Source: DATBVX01 sp963724625 (GTDB taxonomy: Bacteria; Pseudomonadota; Gammaproteobacteria; Steroidobacterales; Steroidobacteraceae). Taken from it: 64,000 nt of DNA. Of the stretch, positions 1 through 8,653 are shown in pieces; the stretch's first letter is position 1, and each line of letters begins with the position of its first letter. The notes below the pieces were generated by a model. It was given only the letters and a program-made list of their open reading frames with translations, searched no databases and was not told where the DNA came from. A program made the position numbers and the translations under genes. The DNA lies in the NCBI GenBank assembly GCA_963724625.1, contig CAVRVO010000004.1:248001-312000 (forward strand), read 5' to 3'.

Positions 1-350
1 TCGCCACGCGCGCGCTGTGGACCGCACACGAAGCAGGTCGGAAACGCGTGCTGCTTGAAGCCCGGATAGGAGCGCGATGCATTGAGCGCCGCGACATAGG
101 AAGGGGCGGCTGGCACCTCCAGCTGCAGCATGTGTGGCTCGGCCTCCGCAATCAGTTCGCCGTCGCGCTTTACGGCCAGCCGGCCGTCCTCACCACGATG
201 GACGATGAGCGGTGCGTTGAGTGGTGGGGGCTTTCGCAGCCGCACGCGCAGCGGCACCTGCGATTGCCCGGCAATCATGCCGCACGTATAGCCTCCGTTA
301 CCCGAGTCAGGCGGCCCGCAGAAGCGCGCGCCGATGGTGATGATTTCCAC
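1..350 (-). CDS. hotdog-fold thioesterase-like protein (N-terminal part, runs off the window)
   Basis: The minus strand is open from a GTG at 350 to the window edge, giving 116 codons. The N-terminus reads VEIITIGARFCGPPDSGNGG and continues to a PTCFVCGP motif near residue 107. In my recollection FCGPPxSGNGGY and PTCFVCGP are hallmarks of a conserved uncharacterised family with a hotdog (acyl-CoA thioesterase-like) fold; the enzymatic activity is inference. An in-frame TGA at 359-357, which is the stop of the upstream DUF2007 gene, lies three codons before the GTG, so GTG is the only reasonable start. The gene is 6 bases downstream of the DUF2007 gene, so the two are probably co-transcribed. 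The C-terminal part is not in the window. Confidence 0.7.
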   Translation of the reverse strand, partial: MEIITIGARFCGPPDSGNGGYTCGMIAGQSQVPLRVRLRKPPPLNAPLIVHRGEDGRLAVKRDGELIAEAEPHMLQLEVPAAPSYVAALNASRSYPGFKQHAFPTCFVCGPQRARG

Positions 351-356
351 TTGCGC

Positions 357-680
357 TCAGGTCGCGCCGGGGCCGCGCTCGCAGCCGCAGCGCCAGCAGC
401 TGGTGAATTGCGGTTCGAGCCGCTCGCGGCACGCCGGGCATTGCCAGGCCGTGCCCGACTGATGAATTCCGGCGAGTTCTGCCGCCACGACGCGTTCGGC
501 GTGGGTGTGCTCGGCCTCGTCGACGGCCCACAACTGGGGCCAGCCTTCGACGACCGGGATCTCGCCGATGGCGCTGCCGAGGTGATAGTTGCGCAGCTCG
601 CAACGGATGCCGACGTTCTCGAGCAGATTGCGCATGTGTGCGACCTGCACCACGGATTCAGCGCTATAAACCAGTTTCAT
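357..680 (-). CDS. DUF2007 family protein with C-terminal zinc ribbon
   Basis: This is a 107-residue protein. The first ~65 residues (MKLVYSAESVVQVAHMRNLL and on) match the DUF2007 'putative signal transducing protein' family, a small alpha/beta fold related to PII-like domains. Near residues 80-100 two CxxC pairs (CPAC and CWRC) look like a zinc ribbon, a common C-terminal addition in this family. The molecular role is not known. It lies just upstream of the hotdog-like gene and shares its strand and probably its transcript. A strong hairpin at 701-733 precedes it and may separate it from the toxin-antitoxin genes upstream. Confidence 0.8.
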   Translation of the reverse strand: MKLVYSAESVVQVAHMRNLLENVGIRCELRNYHLGSAIGEIPVVEGWPQLWAVDEAEHTHAERVVAAELAGIHQSGTAWQCPACRERLEPQFTSCWRCGCERGPGAT

Positions 681-700
681 TGCGGTGGGGTGTGATGGAC

Positions 701-733
701 GCTGCTTGCGGCGAACCTAGCGCCGCAGGCAGC
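701..733. terminator. strong hairpin between RES gene and DUF2007 gene
   Basis: Thirteen-base arms (701-713 and 721-733) pair with one mismatch around a 7-base loop AACCTAG. It begins 18 bases past the RES stop codon and ends 21 bases before the DUF2007 start. There is no T-tract on either strand. A terminator or RNA-stability element for the xre-res transcript is inference. Confidence 0.4.
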
Positions 734-750
734 GGGGGTCAACTTCAGAT

Positions 751-1479
751 CTATTGCCACGCGCCTGCATCGAATTCGAATGTCTCGCCTTCACGCCGCC
801 AGATAACACGCTCGGGCTTGAGCGTGAGGAACCAGGTGACCTGTTGAATGGGACGCAGCGGCTTGAACGCATCGGCGCGCAGCACCGCGACCGCAGCCGC
901 ATGCTCTGGATCGCGAACCGACATGTAACGGATTGCGCCAGCCTCTGCCAAACGCGCCAGGTCCGCGAATTGCTGTGTCGGGCCGTAATCCGAGCGATGA
1001 CTCCAGCGCGCCTGATCGCGGCGGAACGGCGCGCGCGTGAGATCGACGGCGCGTGTGTCGATGCTTGCCTGGAATACCGTCTGCGGCGCGGGACCGAGTG
1101 CCTCCAGGCCCTCGGAGTCCATCAGAAATCGCCAGCGCCAGTAGCCGAGTTCAGCACAGGCGGTGCGCAGAACTTCCGTGCCGTACCAGACTCCGGGCTC
1201 AGTGGGCGCTCGAAAACGCGATCCGAACGGCGAGGGGTAGCGAAACGGCGTTGCCAGCAGGTAGTGCAGACGTGCCGCTTCCGCGGGCACGGGTGGCTTG
1301 CTGGCTTCCAGGATGAGCTCGAGAGTGTCTTGCTCTTGCGCCGTGGCGACCAGGCGCAGCGTCGAAGCGATATGCTGCGTCTCAACAGCGCGCCACAGTC
1401 GGCGCCGCAGACGAAACAGCTCAGACCCGACCGCGTGAGGCGTCCAGGTAGTGGACGGCACGGACCAGCCCCTCGGCAC
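751..1479 (-). CDS. RES-domain toxin (RES-Xre toxin-antitoxin)
   Basis: This 242-residue protein belongs to the RES domain family: ELFRLRRRLWRAVE near the N-terminus, then a core with SRFRAPTEPGVWYGTE and CAELGYWRWRFL. RES toxins are ADP-ribosyltransferase-fold enzymes; characterised members (MbcT, ParT and others) consume NAD+ or modify nucleotide-metabolism enzymes. It directly follows, and overlaps by 59 bases, an Xre/DUF2384 antitoxin, the standard antitoxin-first order. The overlap is longer than usual. An internal GTG at codon 7 (1461) would shorten it to about 41 bases and fits family N-termini (VPSTTWTPHAVGSEL), so the true start may be there. Confidence 0.85.
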   Translation of the reverse strand: MPRGWSVPSTTWTPHAVGSELFRLRRRLWRAVETQHIASTLRLVATAQEQDTLELILEASKPPVPAEAARLHYLLATPFRYPSPFGSRFRAPTEPGVWYGTEVLRTACAELGYWRWRFLMDSEGLEALGPAPQTVFQASIDTRAVDLTRAPFRRDQARWSHRSDYGPTQQFADLARLAEAGAIRYMSVRDPEHAAAVAVLRADAFKPLRPIQQVTWFLTLKPERVIWRREGETFEFDAGAWQ

Positions 1480-1798
1480 TGCGGATCAATTCAACCGGTT
1501 TTTCACCGAGCGCGCGATTATTGCCGTTGAGCCACGCGCGAGCCGCTGCATCATTAGAGCCAACGATCGAGTCGAGCGAGCGAAACAGCCGCACGAAGAG
1601 TGCCGCCAGCTCCCACTCCTTCTTACTGGCATCGAGTGCGTATGTGCCGCTCGACATGCGCGACACCGTCGCAGGGCTGAGCCCGAGGATCTCGGCGACC
1701 CGTGCCTGGTTCAACTCCAACAGCTCTGCCGCGCGCAGCACGGCGCCCGTCAATACGCGCCTGGGTTCACTTTTGGGTTCTGTGACGACTGTGGCCAT
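1421..1798 (-). CDS. Xre/MbcA/ParS-type antitoxin
   Basis: This is a 125-residue antitoxin. Residues ~18-55 form an Xre-like helix-turn-helix (RAAELLELNQARVAEILGLS then PATVSRM). The C-terminal half carries the DUF2384 toxin-binding domain, ending in the typical LNGNNRALGEKPVELI stretch. Its C-terminus should insert into the RES toxin pocket and block NAD+ binding, as known for MbcA/ParS. It is the first gene of the pair. A good promoter (1830-1858) and an inverted repeat (1800-1828) lie directly upstream and suggest autorepression by the complex. Confidence 0.85.
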   Translation of the reverse strand: MATVVTEPKSEPRRVLTGAVLRAAELLELNQARVAEILGLSPATVSRMSSGTYALDASKKEWELAALFVRLFRSLDSIVGSNDAAARAWLNGNNRALGEKPVELIRSAEGLVRAVHYLDASRGRV

Positions 1799-1799
1799 T

Positions 1800-1828
1800 T
1801 ATTTCAATAGAAAGATTATCACGAAATA
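1800..1828. promoter_or_regulatory. inverted repeat, candidate Xre-RES operator
   Basis: TATTTC (1800-1805) and GAAATA (1823-1828) form an exact 6-base inverted repeat between the -10 element and the antitoxin ATG at 1798. The position suits autorepression by the toxin-antitoxin complex. Operator function is inferred from position and symmetry only. Confidence 0.35.
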
Positions 1829-1829
1829 C

Positions 1830-1858
1830 ATTCTACAGAAATAGCGCATCAGTCGCAA
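1830..1858 (-). promoter_or_regulatory. sigma70 promoter of xre-res
   Basis: Read on the minus strand, TTGCGA (1858-1853) is followed after 17 bases by TAGAAT (1835-1830). Both hexamers are one or two mismatches from consensus with ideal spacing. The predicted start of transcription lies about 25-30 bases before the antitoxin ATG. Confidence 0.6.
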
Positions 1859-1887
1859 ATCGTTCCTGCTTACCGCCCGGCAGCCCT

Positions 1888-2661
1888 TCAGGGACGCATC
1901 GAAGTCAACAAAGTGCGGGGATCGCTCCCTTGTTCAAGCGCCTCCACCAACGCGGAACCGACCACCACCCCGTCGACGTGTCCTTGTAGCCGCCGGACCT
2001 GTTCGGCGCCGCGAATGCCGAATCCGGCACAGACCGGAAGCCCTGAGCTGGCGCGCACGCCATCGAGGTAATCGAGGACGTCCTGCGGCACCGCGACCGA
2101 TTTTCCGGTGGTGCCGGTCATAGTGACCGCATAGACGAACCCCTGACTTGCGGCACACAGGATCCTGAGGCGCTCCGGCGGCGTGACCGGCGTGACCATC
2201 TGCACCAATGCGACCCGCTCCCCGGTCAAAGCGCGCCTGAGATCCTCGCTCTCCTCATGTGGAAGGTCTGGAACGATGAACCCTGCTACGCCGGAGCGGA
2301 CCGCGGCCGCAGCGAGACGCTGCAGACCAAACGCGAGCAATGGATTCAGATAGCTCATCAACAGCAACGGCGCCGCCGGGCGCGGCTTGAGGCTCGACAA
2401 CTGCTCGAGGATCCACGGCAGTGTCACACCCGCCTGCAACGCGACGTGGCTCGCACGCTGGATGGTCATGCCGTCGGCCATCGGGTCCGTAAACGGCACG
2501 CCGATCTCCACGACGTCCGCAGCCGACGCAATGGCGAGAAGATGCTCGCGAAAACGATCACGTGAGGGAAATCCGGCTGTGAGATAGCCCACCAAGGCAA
2601 CACCCCGCAGCGCGCACGCTTGGCGTATTGCCTCGGCGATCGACTCTCCCACAACGCTCAA
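1888..2661 (-). CDS. trpA: tryptophan synthase alpha subunit
   Basis: The 257-residue TIM-barrel subunit cleaves indole-3-glycerol phosphate to indole and glyceraldehyde-3-phosphate and passes indole through the tunnel to TrpB. The catalytic pair is present: E52 in DVVEIGVPF and D63 in DPMADG, with the same spacing as E49/D60 of the enterobacterial enzyme. A glycine-rich phosphate-binding loop is seen near GFGIRG. It is the last gene of the trp operon, and its ATG overlaps the trpB stop by 4 bases (ATGA), so the two subunits are probably translationally coupled. I saw no clear terminator after it. Confidence 0.97.
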   Translation of the reverse strand: MSVVGESIAEAIRQACALRGVALVGYLTAGFPSRDRFREHLLAIASAADVVEIGVPFTDPMADGMTIQRASHVALQAGVTLPWILEQLSSLKPRPAAPLLLMSYLNPLLAFGLQRLAAAAVRSGVAGFIVPDLPHEESEDLRRALTGERVALVQMVTPVTPPERLRILCAASQGFVYAVTMTGTTGKSVAVPQDVLDYLDGVRASSGLPVCAGFGIRGAEQVRRLQGHVDGVVVGSALVEALEQGSDPRTLLTSMRP

Positions 2662-3893
2662 GCAGAGATTTCCTTGAGGAGGGTGCGCTGCAGTGTCGGC
2701 ATGTCCTTATCCCCGCGCCCGGACAGGCAGATCAAGACGCGCTTGCCGGGATTCGCCCGCGCCCAGCGCCGTGCGCCGACCAGTGCGTGCGCGCTCTCGA
2801 GCGCGGCGAGGATTCCCTCGCTGGCACAACATTCTGCCAGCGCCTCAAGGGCCTCCTCGTCCGATGCGTGCACGTAGCTAACCCGGCCGAGTTCCTTGAG
2901 GAGGCTGTGCTCCGGGCCGATACCCGGGTAGTCGAGGCCCGCTGACACCGAATGCGTTTCCTGCACCTGCCCGTGCTCATCCTGCAGGAGAAACGAGAAA
3001 CTGCCATGCAACACGCCAGGCCGACCGAAGGAGAGAGTCGCCGAATTCTCCCCCAGTCCCGCGCCGCGTCCGCCCGCCTCCACGCCTATGAGCTCGATGC
3101 TCGAATCGGCGAGAAACGGATGAAACATGCCGATGGAGTTCGAACCTCCACCCACGCAGGCGATGACTGCATCGGGCAAGGCGCCAACCTGCTCCAGCAT
3201 CTGCGCGCGCGCTTCGCGGCCTATCACCGACTGCAGCTCCCGGACCAGCAACGGATAGGGGTGCGGGCCCACGGCGGAGCCGAGCAGGTAGTACGTGTGA
3301 AGTGGATCGGACACCCAGTCGCGCAGCGCCTCGTCGATCGCCGCGCGCAGGGTCCGATCGCCGCTGGTCACCGGTACCACCGTCGCGCCCAGCAGTTTCA
3401 TGCGGCCGACATTGGGTGCCTGGCGTTCCATATCGATCGCGCCCATGTAAACCGTGCAGGGCAACCCGAGCCGTGCGCAAGCTGCGGCGCTCGCCACACC
3501 ATGCTGGCCAGCGCCGGTCTCCGCGACGATGCGCTTTGCGCCCAGTCGTTGTGCCAGTAATGCCTGCCCGATCGCGTTGTTGATCTTATGCGCGCCCGTA
3601 TGCGCGAGATCCTCGCGCTTCAGCCACACCTGCGCGCCCCAGCGCCGTCCCAGCTGGTGCGCGTTCGTGAGCGCGGTCGGGCGACCGACCCAGGTACGCA
3701 GTTCCTCCTGGAATTTCTCCTGGAACTCGGCCGCATGCAGATGCCGCCGGATGCCTGCTTCGAGCCGCTCGAGTGAAGGCATGAGAGTTTCGGGCACATA
3801 GCGGCCCCCATACGGACCGAAGCGTCCACGCGTGTCCGGCAGCGCATGGCTGATCAGGTGCTCGAGCGTCGCGCCTTGCGGACTCTTATCCAT
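2658..3893 (-). CDS. trpB: tryptophan synthase beta subunit
   Basis: The PLP enzyme of 411 residues condenses indole with serine. The PLP lysine is K103 in HTGAHKINNA, and the GGGSNS phosphate-binding loop is present. I chose the ATG at 3893 (MDKSPQGATLEHL), which leads after ~20 residues into the conserved RGRFGPYGGRYVPETL. The same frame stays open ~100 bases further upstream, but that part lies inside trpF and does not look like TrpB. The start overlaps the trpF stop by 8 bases, and the stop overlaps trpA by 4. This is the short TrpB1 type that partners TrpA. Confidence 0.97.
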   Translation of the reverse strand: MDKSPQGATLEHLISHALPDTRGRFGPYGGRYVPETLMPSLERLEAGIRRHLHAAEFQEKFQEELRTWVGRPTALTNAHQLGRRWGAQVWLKREDLAHTGAHKINNAIGQALLAQRLGAKRIVAETGAGQHGVASAAACARLGLPCTVYMGAIDMERQAPNVGRMKLLGATVVPVTSGDRTLRAAIDEALRDWVSDPLHTYYLLGSAVGPHPYPLLVRELQSVIGREARAQMLEQVGALPDAVIACVGGGSNSIGMFHPFLADSSIELIGVEAGGRGAGLGENSATLSFGRPGVLHGSFSFLLQDEHGQVQETHSVSAGLDYPGIGPEHSLLKELGRVSYVHASDEEALEALAECCASEGILAALESAHALVGARRWARANPGKRVLICLSGRGDKDMPTLQRTLLKEISA

Positions 3894-4521
3894 TGCGCCG
3901 TTCACTTTGTTCTCGCCCGAGGGCCGGGTCGGCTGCGCTGCGTACCGCGGTAACGAATTCCGCCATCCGACGTGCATCCTTGACCCCAGGCACACTTTCC
4001 ACGCCAGTGCTCACGTCGACTCCGAATGGCTGCACCCTCCGGATCGCCTCGACCACGTTTCCGGCATGCAGGCCGCCCGCGAGAATGACCTCAGAGCGGC
4101 GCGCAAGGCCGGTGGCGCGCTGCCAATTGGTGCTCACACCGCGCCCGCTCACCGGCCCCTCGAACAGCAGCCGAGGCGGAAGGTGCAGCGGCTCCGGTTC
4201 ATCTGATCTCAACACCGGCAGGACCGTCAGCTCGTCGGGAACCTCGAGCGCAGCGAGATCATCGACATCTGTCTGCAGCCAGTCGGGCTCGAGGTAGCGC
4301 ACGATCTCATCGACCAGTCGCTGCTCCGGATGGCAGGTCACAGCGATGCGCAGCAGATCGCGCGGCGCTTGCGCGCTCAATTCAGCGGCGCGCTGCGGCG
4401 TGACGCGCCGTGCGCTCGGCGCAAACACAAACCCGATGGCATCAACGCCGCATTCGATTGCGGCAACCACCGCAGACTCACTCGTCATGCCGCAGATCTT
4501 GATGAACACTTGCCCCACCAC
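3886..4521 (-). CDS. trpF: phosphoribosylanthranilate isomerase
   Basis: This 211-residue single-domain TIM barrel catalyses the Amadori rearrangement of phosphoribosylanthranilate to CdRP. The N-terminal catalytic motif KICGMTSE (C near residue 10) and a phosphate-binding stretch LAGGLHAGNV are visible. The start is a GTG whose G is shared with the trpC stop (TAGTG, 1-base overlap), which implies translational coupling. Unlike in enterics, trpF is a separate gene and not fused to trpC. Confidence 0.95.
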   Translation of the reverse strand: MVGQVFIKICGMTSESAVVAAIECGVDAIGFVFAPSARRVTPQRAAELSAQAPRDLLRIAVTCHPEQRLVDEIVRYLEPDWLQTDVDDLAALEVPDELTVLPVLRSDEPEPLHLPPRLLFEGPVSGRGVSTNWQRATGLARRSEVILAGGLHAGNVVEAIRRVQPFGVDVSTGVESVPGVKDARRMAEFVTAVRSAADPALGREQSERRNG

Positions 4522-5354
4522 TAACGAGCCGTGAGCGCGGCGCGGCCACCCTCGAGCATTTCTCTCAGCAGCGCCTGCGGCTCATCGTCGGCCATCAGTG
4601 CGCTGCCGACGAGAATCAACTGATAGCCCGCGCGCGCCAGTTGCGCGGCGTCTTCAGCACTGCTGACGCCGCTCTCGGCAACATGCGGCACGCCGGACGG
4701 CAACTTGGCTGCGAGCGCCTCGAGTCGCCCGGGCACCACCTGCAGCGTATCGAGATCCCGTGCATTAACCCCGACCAGGATCTGCTCACGGCGACCAGCA
4801 CGCTCGGTGACGATCTGGCGGGCGCAGGCCAGGTCTTCTTCGTCGAACGCCTCGAGCAGCACGAACATGTGCAGCATCGCGGCGCAATCAAGCAGCTCGA
4901 CGATCCGGCCATGATCGAGCATGCGCAGGATGACCAGGACGCCGCCCGCGCCCAGCGCGCGCGCTTCCATCACCTGGTACGAGTCGATGATGAAGTCCTT
5001 GCGCAGGGTCGGCACGCGCCGCGGTGCAAGCGTTTCCGAGGCGCGGGCGAGGTGCGCCATCGACCCATCGAAGCGGTAGGGTTCGGTCAGCACGGAGACC
5101 GCCGTTGCGCCACCATCCGCATAGGCTGCGACACGCGCACAGATGTCTTCGCTGGCCGTGCGTAGTACGCCCTTCGCTGGCGAACGCAGCTTGAGCTCCG
5201 CTATTACGTCGAAGCCGGACGCGCTGAGATTCAGCGGCGGCGCGGCTGGCGCTTCGGAGGCTCGCTGCCAGAGCGCCTCCCGTGGTTCGAGGCTGCGCGC
5301 CTTGCTCACCCGCTCCAGCGTCGAACGTGCCAATTCCTGGAGAAACCCGCTCAT
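4521..5354 (-). CDS. trpC: indole-3-glycerol-phosphate synthase
   Basis: This 277-residue TIM barrel closes CdRP to indole-3-glycerol phosphate. It carries the catalytic ELKLRSPAKG strand, TLRKDFIID with the catalytic lysine, and GVNARDLDT. Its ATG overlaps the trpD stop by 4 bases (ATGA at 5354-5351), and it ends on the TAG shared with trpF. The order D-C-F with minimal overlaps indicates one coupled transcript. Confidence 0.97.
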   Translation of the reverse strand: MSGFLQELARSTLERVSKARSLEPREALWQRASEAPAAPPLNLSASGFDVIAELKLRSPAKGVLRTASEDICARVAAYADGGATAVSVLTEPYRFDGSMAHLARASETLAPRRVPTLRKDFIIDSYQVMEARALGAGGVLVILRMLDHGRIVELLDCAAMLHMFVLLEAFDEEDLACARQIVTERAGRREQILVGVNARDLDTLQVVPGRLEALAAKLPSGVPHVAESGVSSAEDAAQLARAGYQLILVGSALMADDEPQALLREMLEGGRAALTAR

Positions 5355-6359
5355 GATCGCCCCCCGAATCCCGATAACTGCACGAGGAGCTTGCCTGCCC
5401 GGCCGGAATCTATGGAATCCGCCGCCAACGCCACTCCCTCGCGCGGGTCCGCCACTCGTCCCGTGAGCTCGAGAACGAGTGCGGTGCCAAGCAATAGCGC
5501 ATCCCGGTGCGCGCCTCGATCCTTGCCCTCAAAGACCGCGCGGAGCGCATTCGCATTGTGCTCCGCATCGCCTCCCGCCAGCTCGGCGGCACTACATGCA
5601 CTCATGCCGAAGGCCGTCGCGTCTCGCATGGTATGCGCCACACGCCCTGGCCGCACATCGAACAGGCTGAACGGTCCGACCGGCGTCGGTTCGTCCCAAC
5701 CCGGCTCCCCGTGGACCACGAATGCCCGCTCAATGTTCATCCGCGCGAGCGTATGCGCGAGCAATTCCGCGGCGCTGAGGTCGAATGCGCCGATGAGATG
5801 AAAGGCAGGCTCGGCCGGATTGGCGAGTGGGCCAAGCAGGTTGAAGACGGTACGCACCCCGAGCGCATTGCGAATCGGCGCCAGCGCCTTGAGGGCGGGG
5901 TGGTAGTGCGGCGCGAACAGAAATGTGAAGCCGGTGGCGTCGAGACACGCGCCGGCATCCGCCTCATCGAGCGGAATCTTCAGGCCCAGGGCCTGCAACA
6001 GGTCCGCGCTTCCGGAGCGGCTCGAAATCGCACGGTTGCCGTGTTTTACCACCCGCAGACCGCATGCCGCCGCGAGCAAGGCGGTCCCGGTCGAGAGATT
6101 CAAGCTCCCTGAGCCATCCCCGCCTGTGCCGACCACATCGACCAGAGGAGCGCCCGCAGACAGTCGCGGACGGCGTGCGAGGCGGCGCATCGCACCGGCC
6201 AGTCCCCGAACCTCGTCCGCCGTGACCCCTTTGCTCCGCAGCGCAGCGAGCAATGCGCCGGCCAGGGCCGGGGCAAGCTCCGGGTCTGTGAGTGCCTGAA
6301 GCAGTTCGCCGGCCTGTGCTTCGGTGAGGTCCCGCCGCTGCAGCAGTTGTTCCAGCGTG

Positions 6360-6379
<20 letters not shown>
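5351..6379 (-). CDS. trpD: anthranilate phosphoribosyltransferase
   Basis: This 342-residue enzyme transfers phosphoribose from PRPP to anthranilate. The canonical PRPP loop VDVVGTGGDGSGSLNLST is intact, as is KHGNRAISSRSGSADLL. It is not fused to trpG, unlike the enterobacterial arrangement, but the two overlap by 20 bases. It sits between trpG and trpC on the minus strand. Confidence 0.97.
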
Positions 6380-6970
<591 letters not shown>

Positions 6971-6974
<4 letters not shown>

Positions 6975-8356
6975 AGCCCCGCCTTTGCGAGCTCCAAGGC
7001 TCGACGCAGGGCCGCGCCTTTCGCGAGGACCTCGGCGTATTCCGTAGCGGGAACACTGTCGGCAACGATTCCGGCACCTGCCTGGTAGCTGTATTGATCG
7101 CCGTCGAACACCAGCGTGCGAATGGTGATCGCGTGGTCCATGTCACCATGCGCCCCGAAGTACCCCACCGTACCCCCGTACAGGCCGCGGCGCACCGGCT
7201 CGAGCTCGTCGATGATCTGCATTGCGCGCACCTTCGGCGCGCCCACCAAAGTGCCGGCGGGAAAAGTAGCCGCGAACAACTCGAAAGCGTCGCGCCCGGC
7301 AGCCAGGGTCCCGTTGACTCCGCTCACGATGTGCATCACGTGGCTATAGCGCTCGATGGCGCGATAGGGAGCTACGTGCACGGTGCCCGCCTGCGCGACA
7401 CGACCCAGGTCGTTGCGCGCAAGGTCCACCAGCATGACGTGCTCAGCGTTCTCCTTCGGATCAGCCCTGAGCTCAGCTTCGTGGCGCGCATCGTCCTCGG
7501 CGCTCATTCCCCGCGGCCGCGTCCCTGCGATTGGTCGCAGCGACGCCGAGCGCCCGTTAAGGCGCACCAGAGCCTCGGGGGACGAACCGACTACAGCGAG
7601 GGAGCCCAGCTCGCAGAAATACATGTAGGGTGATGGATTGATCAGCCTGAGAGCTCGATACACTTCGAAGGGCGCCAATGAATGGCGACCAGCGAAGCGA
7701 ATCGACAGCACCAGCTGATACACATCGCCCGCTGCAATGTACTCCTGCGTTCGGCGCACGCCCTGCATGAACTCGGCTTCAGTGAAGCTCGAATCGGGCA
7801 GCGAGAATCCTGGCGAGCCGTTGTGCGGCGGAATGGCACCGCGCAGTGCGCGTACGACTTCCCGGCGCAGGCTCTGACGCTCGGCTTCGCTCCCATCGTG
7901 CAGCAGCGCGACGCTGCGCGTCAGGTGATCGAAAATCAGCAGCGAACGCGGCGCAATGAAATGGGCGTCGGGCGCCGCATTGTCACGGCGCGCCCGCTGC
8001 GGCAATCGCTCGAAGTAGCGGACGATATCGTAAGCCGCATAACCCACCAGACCCCCTGCCAGGGGAACCTGCGCGAACTCGGGCTTTGGCACCGGCGCCC
8101 GGGCCAGCGCAGCGCGCAACGCCGCGAGCAGTTCCTCGCGGCACGTCGGGCGCGCGACCACCGCGCCATCGATGCTGAGAGCGCCGTTTTCGAGCCGCAC
8201 CTGCAGGCAGTCGCCGAAACCGATGAATGAGTAGCGTGCCAGCCGCTCGCCGCCTTCGACGCTCTCGAGCAGAAAGCGCGGGCGAAACGGCTGTAGCTTG
8301 AGATACGCCGAGACCGGCGTATCGAGGTCCGCTGCGATGTCGAAGGGCCGTTGCAT
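6971..8356 (-). CDS. trpE: anthranilate synthase component I
   Basis: This 461-residue chorismate-using enzyme is the first committed step and is usually feedback-inhibited by tryptophan. The N-terminal region contains PVSAYLKL and LLESVEGGERLARYSFIG, the Trp-binding neighbourhood. The C-terminal half is the chorismate-binding domain, with AGTRPRGM, DLARNDLGR, HIVSGV and a final GAGIVADSVP stretch. The ATG at 8356 has an excellent AAGAGGAG site 4-5 bases upstream. This gives an N-terminus ~20 residues shorter than Pseudomonas-type TrpE, lacking the leading helix but keeping the inhibitor motif. It is controlled by the leader/terminator at 8393-8570. Confidence 0.97.
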
Positions 8357-8392
8357 GCGCTCCTCTTACCGATCGTCCCGGGAGCAGGCAAT

Positions 8393-8428
8393 AAAAAACC
8401 CATCCCCGGATTGAGGTCGGAGATGGGT
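8393..8428 (-). terminator. trp attenuator (rho-independent terminator before trpE)
   Basis: On the minus strand an 11-base stem (arms at 8428-8418 and 8408-8398, with one G-U pair) closes a 9-base loop and is followed at once by six T residues (8398-8393). It lies between the leader peptide stop (8473) and the trpE start (8356), exactly where an attenuator belongs. Upstream RNA around the leader stop codon can form a competing hairpin (CACTCC/GGAGTG with a 4-base loop). Confidence 0.88.
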
Positions 8429-8472
8429 CCTGTGTAAGTGTTCTGGTACTTAACGCGCGGGCGCCCACTCCG

Positions 8473-8532
8473 TCAGGAGTGACGCCACCACCAGCGAATG
8501 GGTGCTGTGCCTGCTGTTACGCGCGTTGTCAT
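8473..8532 (-). CDS. trpL: trp operon leader peptide (Trp-Trp-Trp)
   Basis: A 19-codon open frame reads MTTRVTAGTAPIRWWWRHS and stops at TGA. The three consecutive TGG codons at positions 14-16, three codons before the stop, are the hallmark of ribosome-mediated attenuation. Tryptophan starvation should stall the ribosome there, disrupt the hairpin around the stop codon and prevent the terminator at 8393-8428. There is no Shine-Dalgarno site; the bases before the ATG are pyrimidine-rich (CCCCCTCC). The predicted -10 box ends only 8 bases before the A of the ATG, so the mRNA probably starts at the start codon itself. Confidence 0.88.
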   Translation of the reverse strand: MTTRVTAGTAPIRWWWRHS

Positions 8533-8540
8533 GGAGGGGG

Positions 8541-8570
8541 AGTATCGCCGCGCCTCGCAAGCAGCGTCAA
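8541..8570 (-). promoter_or_regulatory. trp promoter, predicted leaderless start
   Basis: On the minus strand TTGACG (8570-8565) is followed after 18 bases by GATACT (8546-8541). The expected transcription start, about 7-9 bases downstream, falls on or next to the ATG of trpL at 8532. The promoter lies in the short divergent space between trpL and the LAB_N gene at 8654. Confidence 0.65.
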
Positions 8571-8653
8571 GCTGCCGGAACCAGTCGATGTTGTCGCTCG
8601 CGGATCGGTCCGATATAAGCCTCACGGTTGCCCGAAATTCCGCCGGAGGCACC

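Noticed and set aside
48..695. Long plus-strand open frame
   Set aside because: It is antisense to the hotdog-like and DUF2007 genes, which have recognisable motifs on the minus strand.
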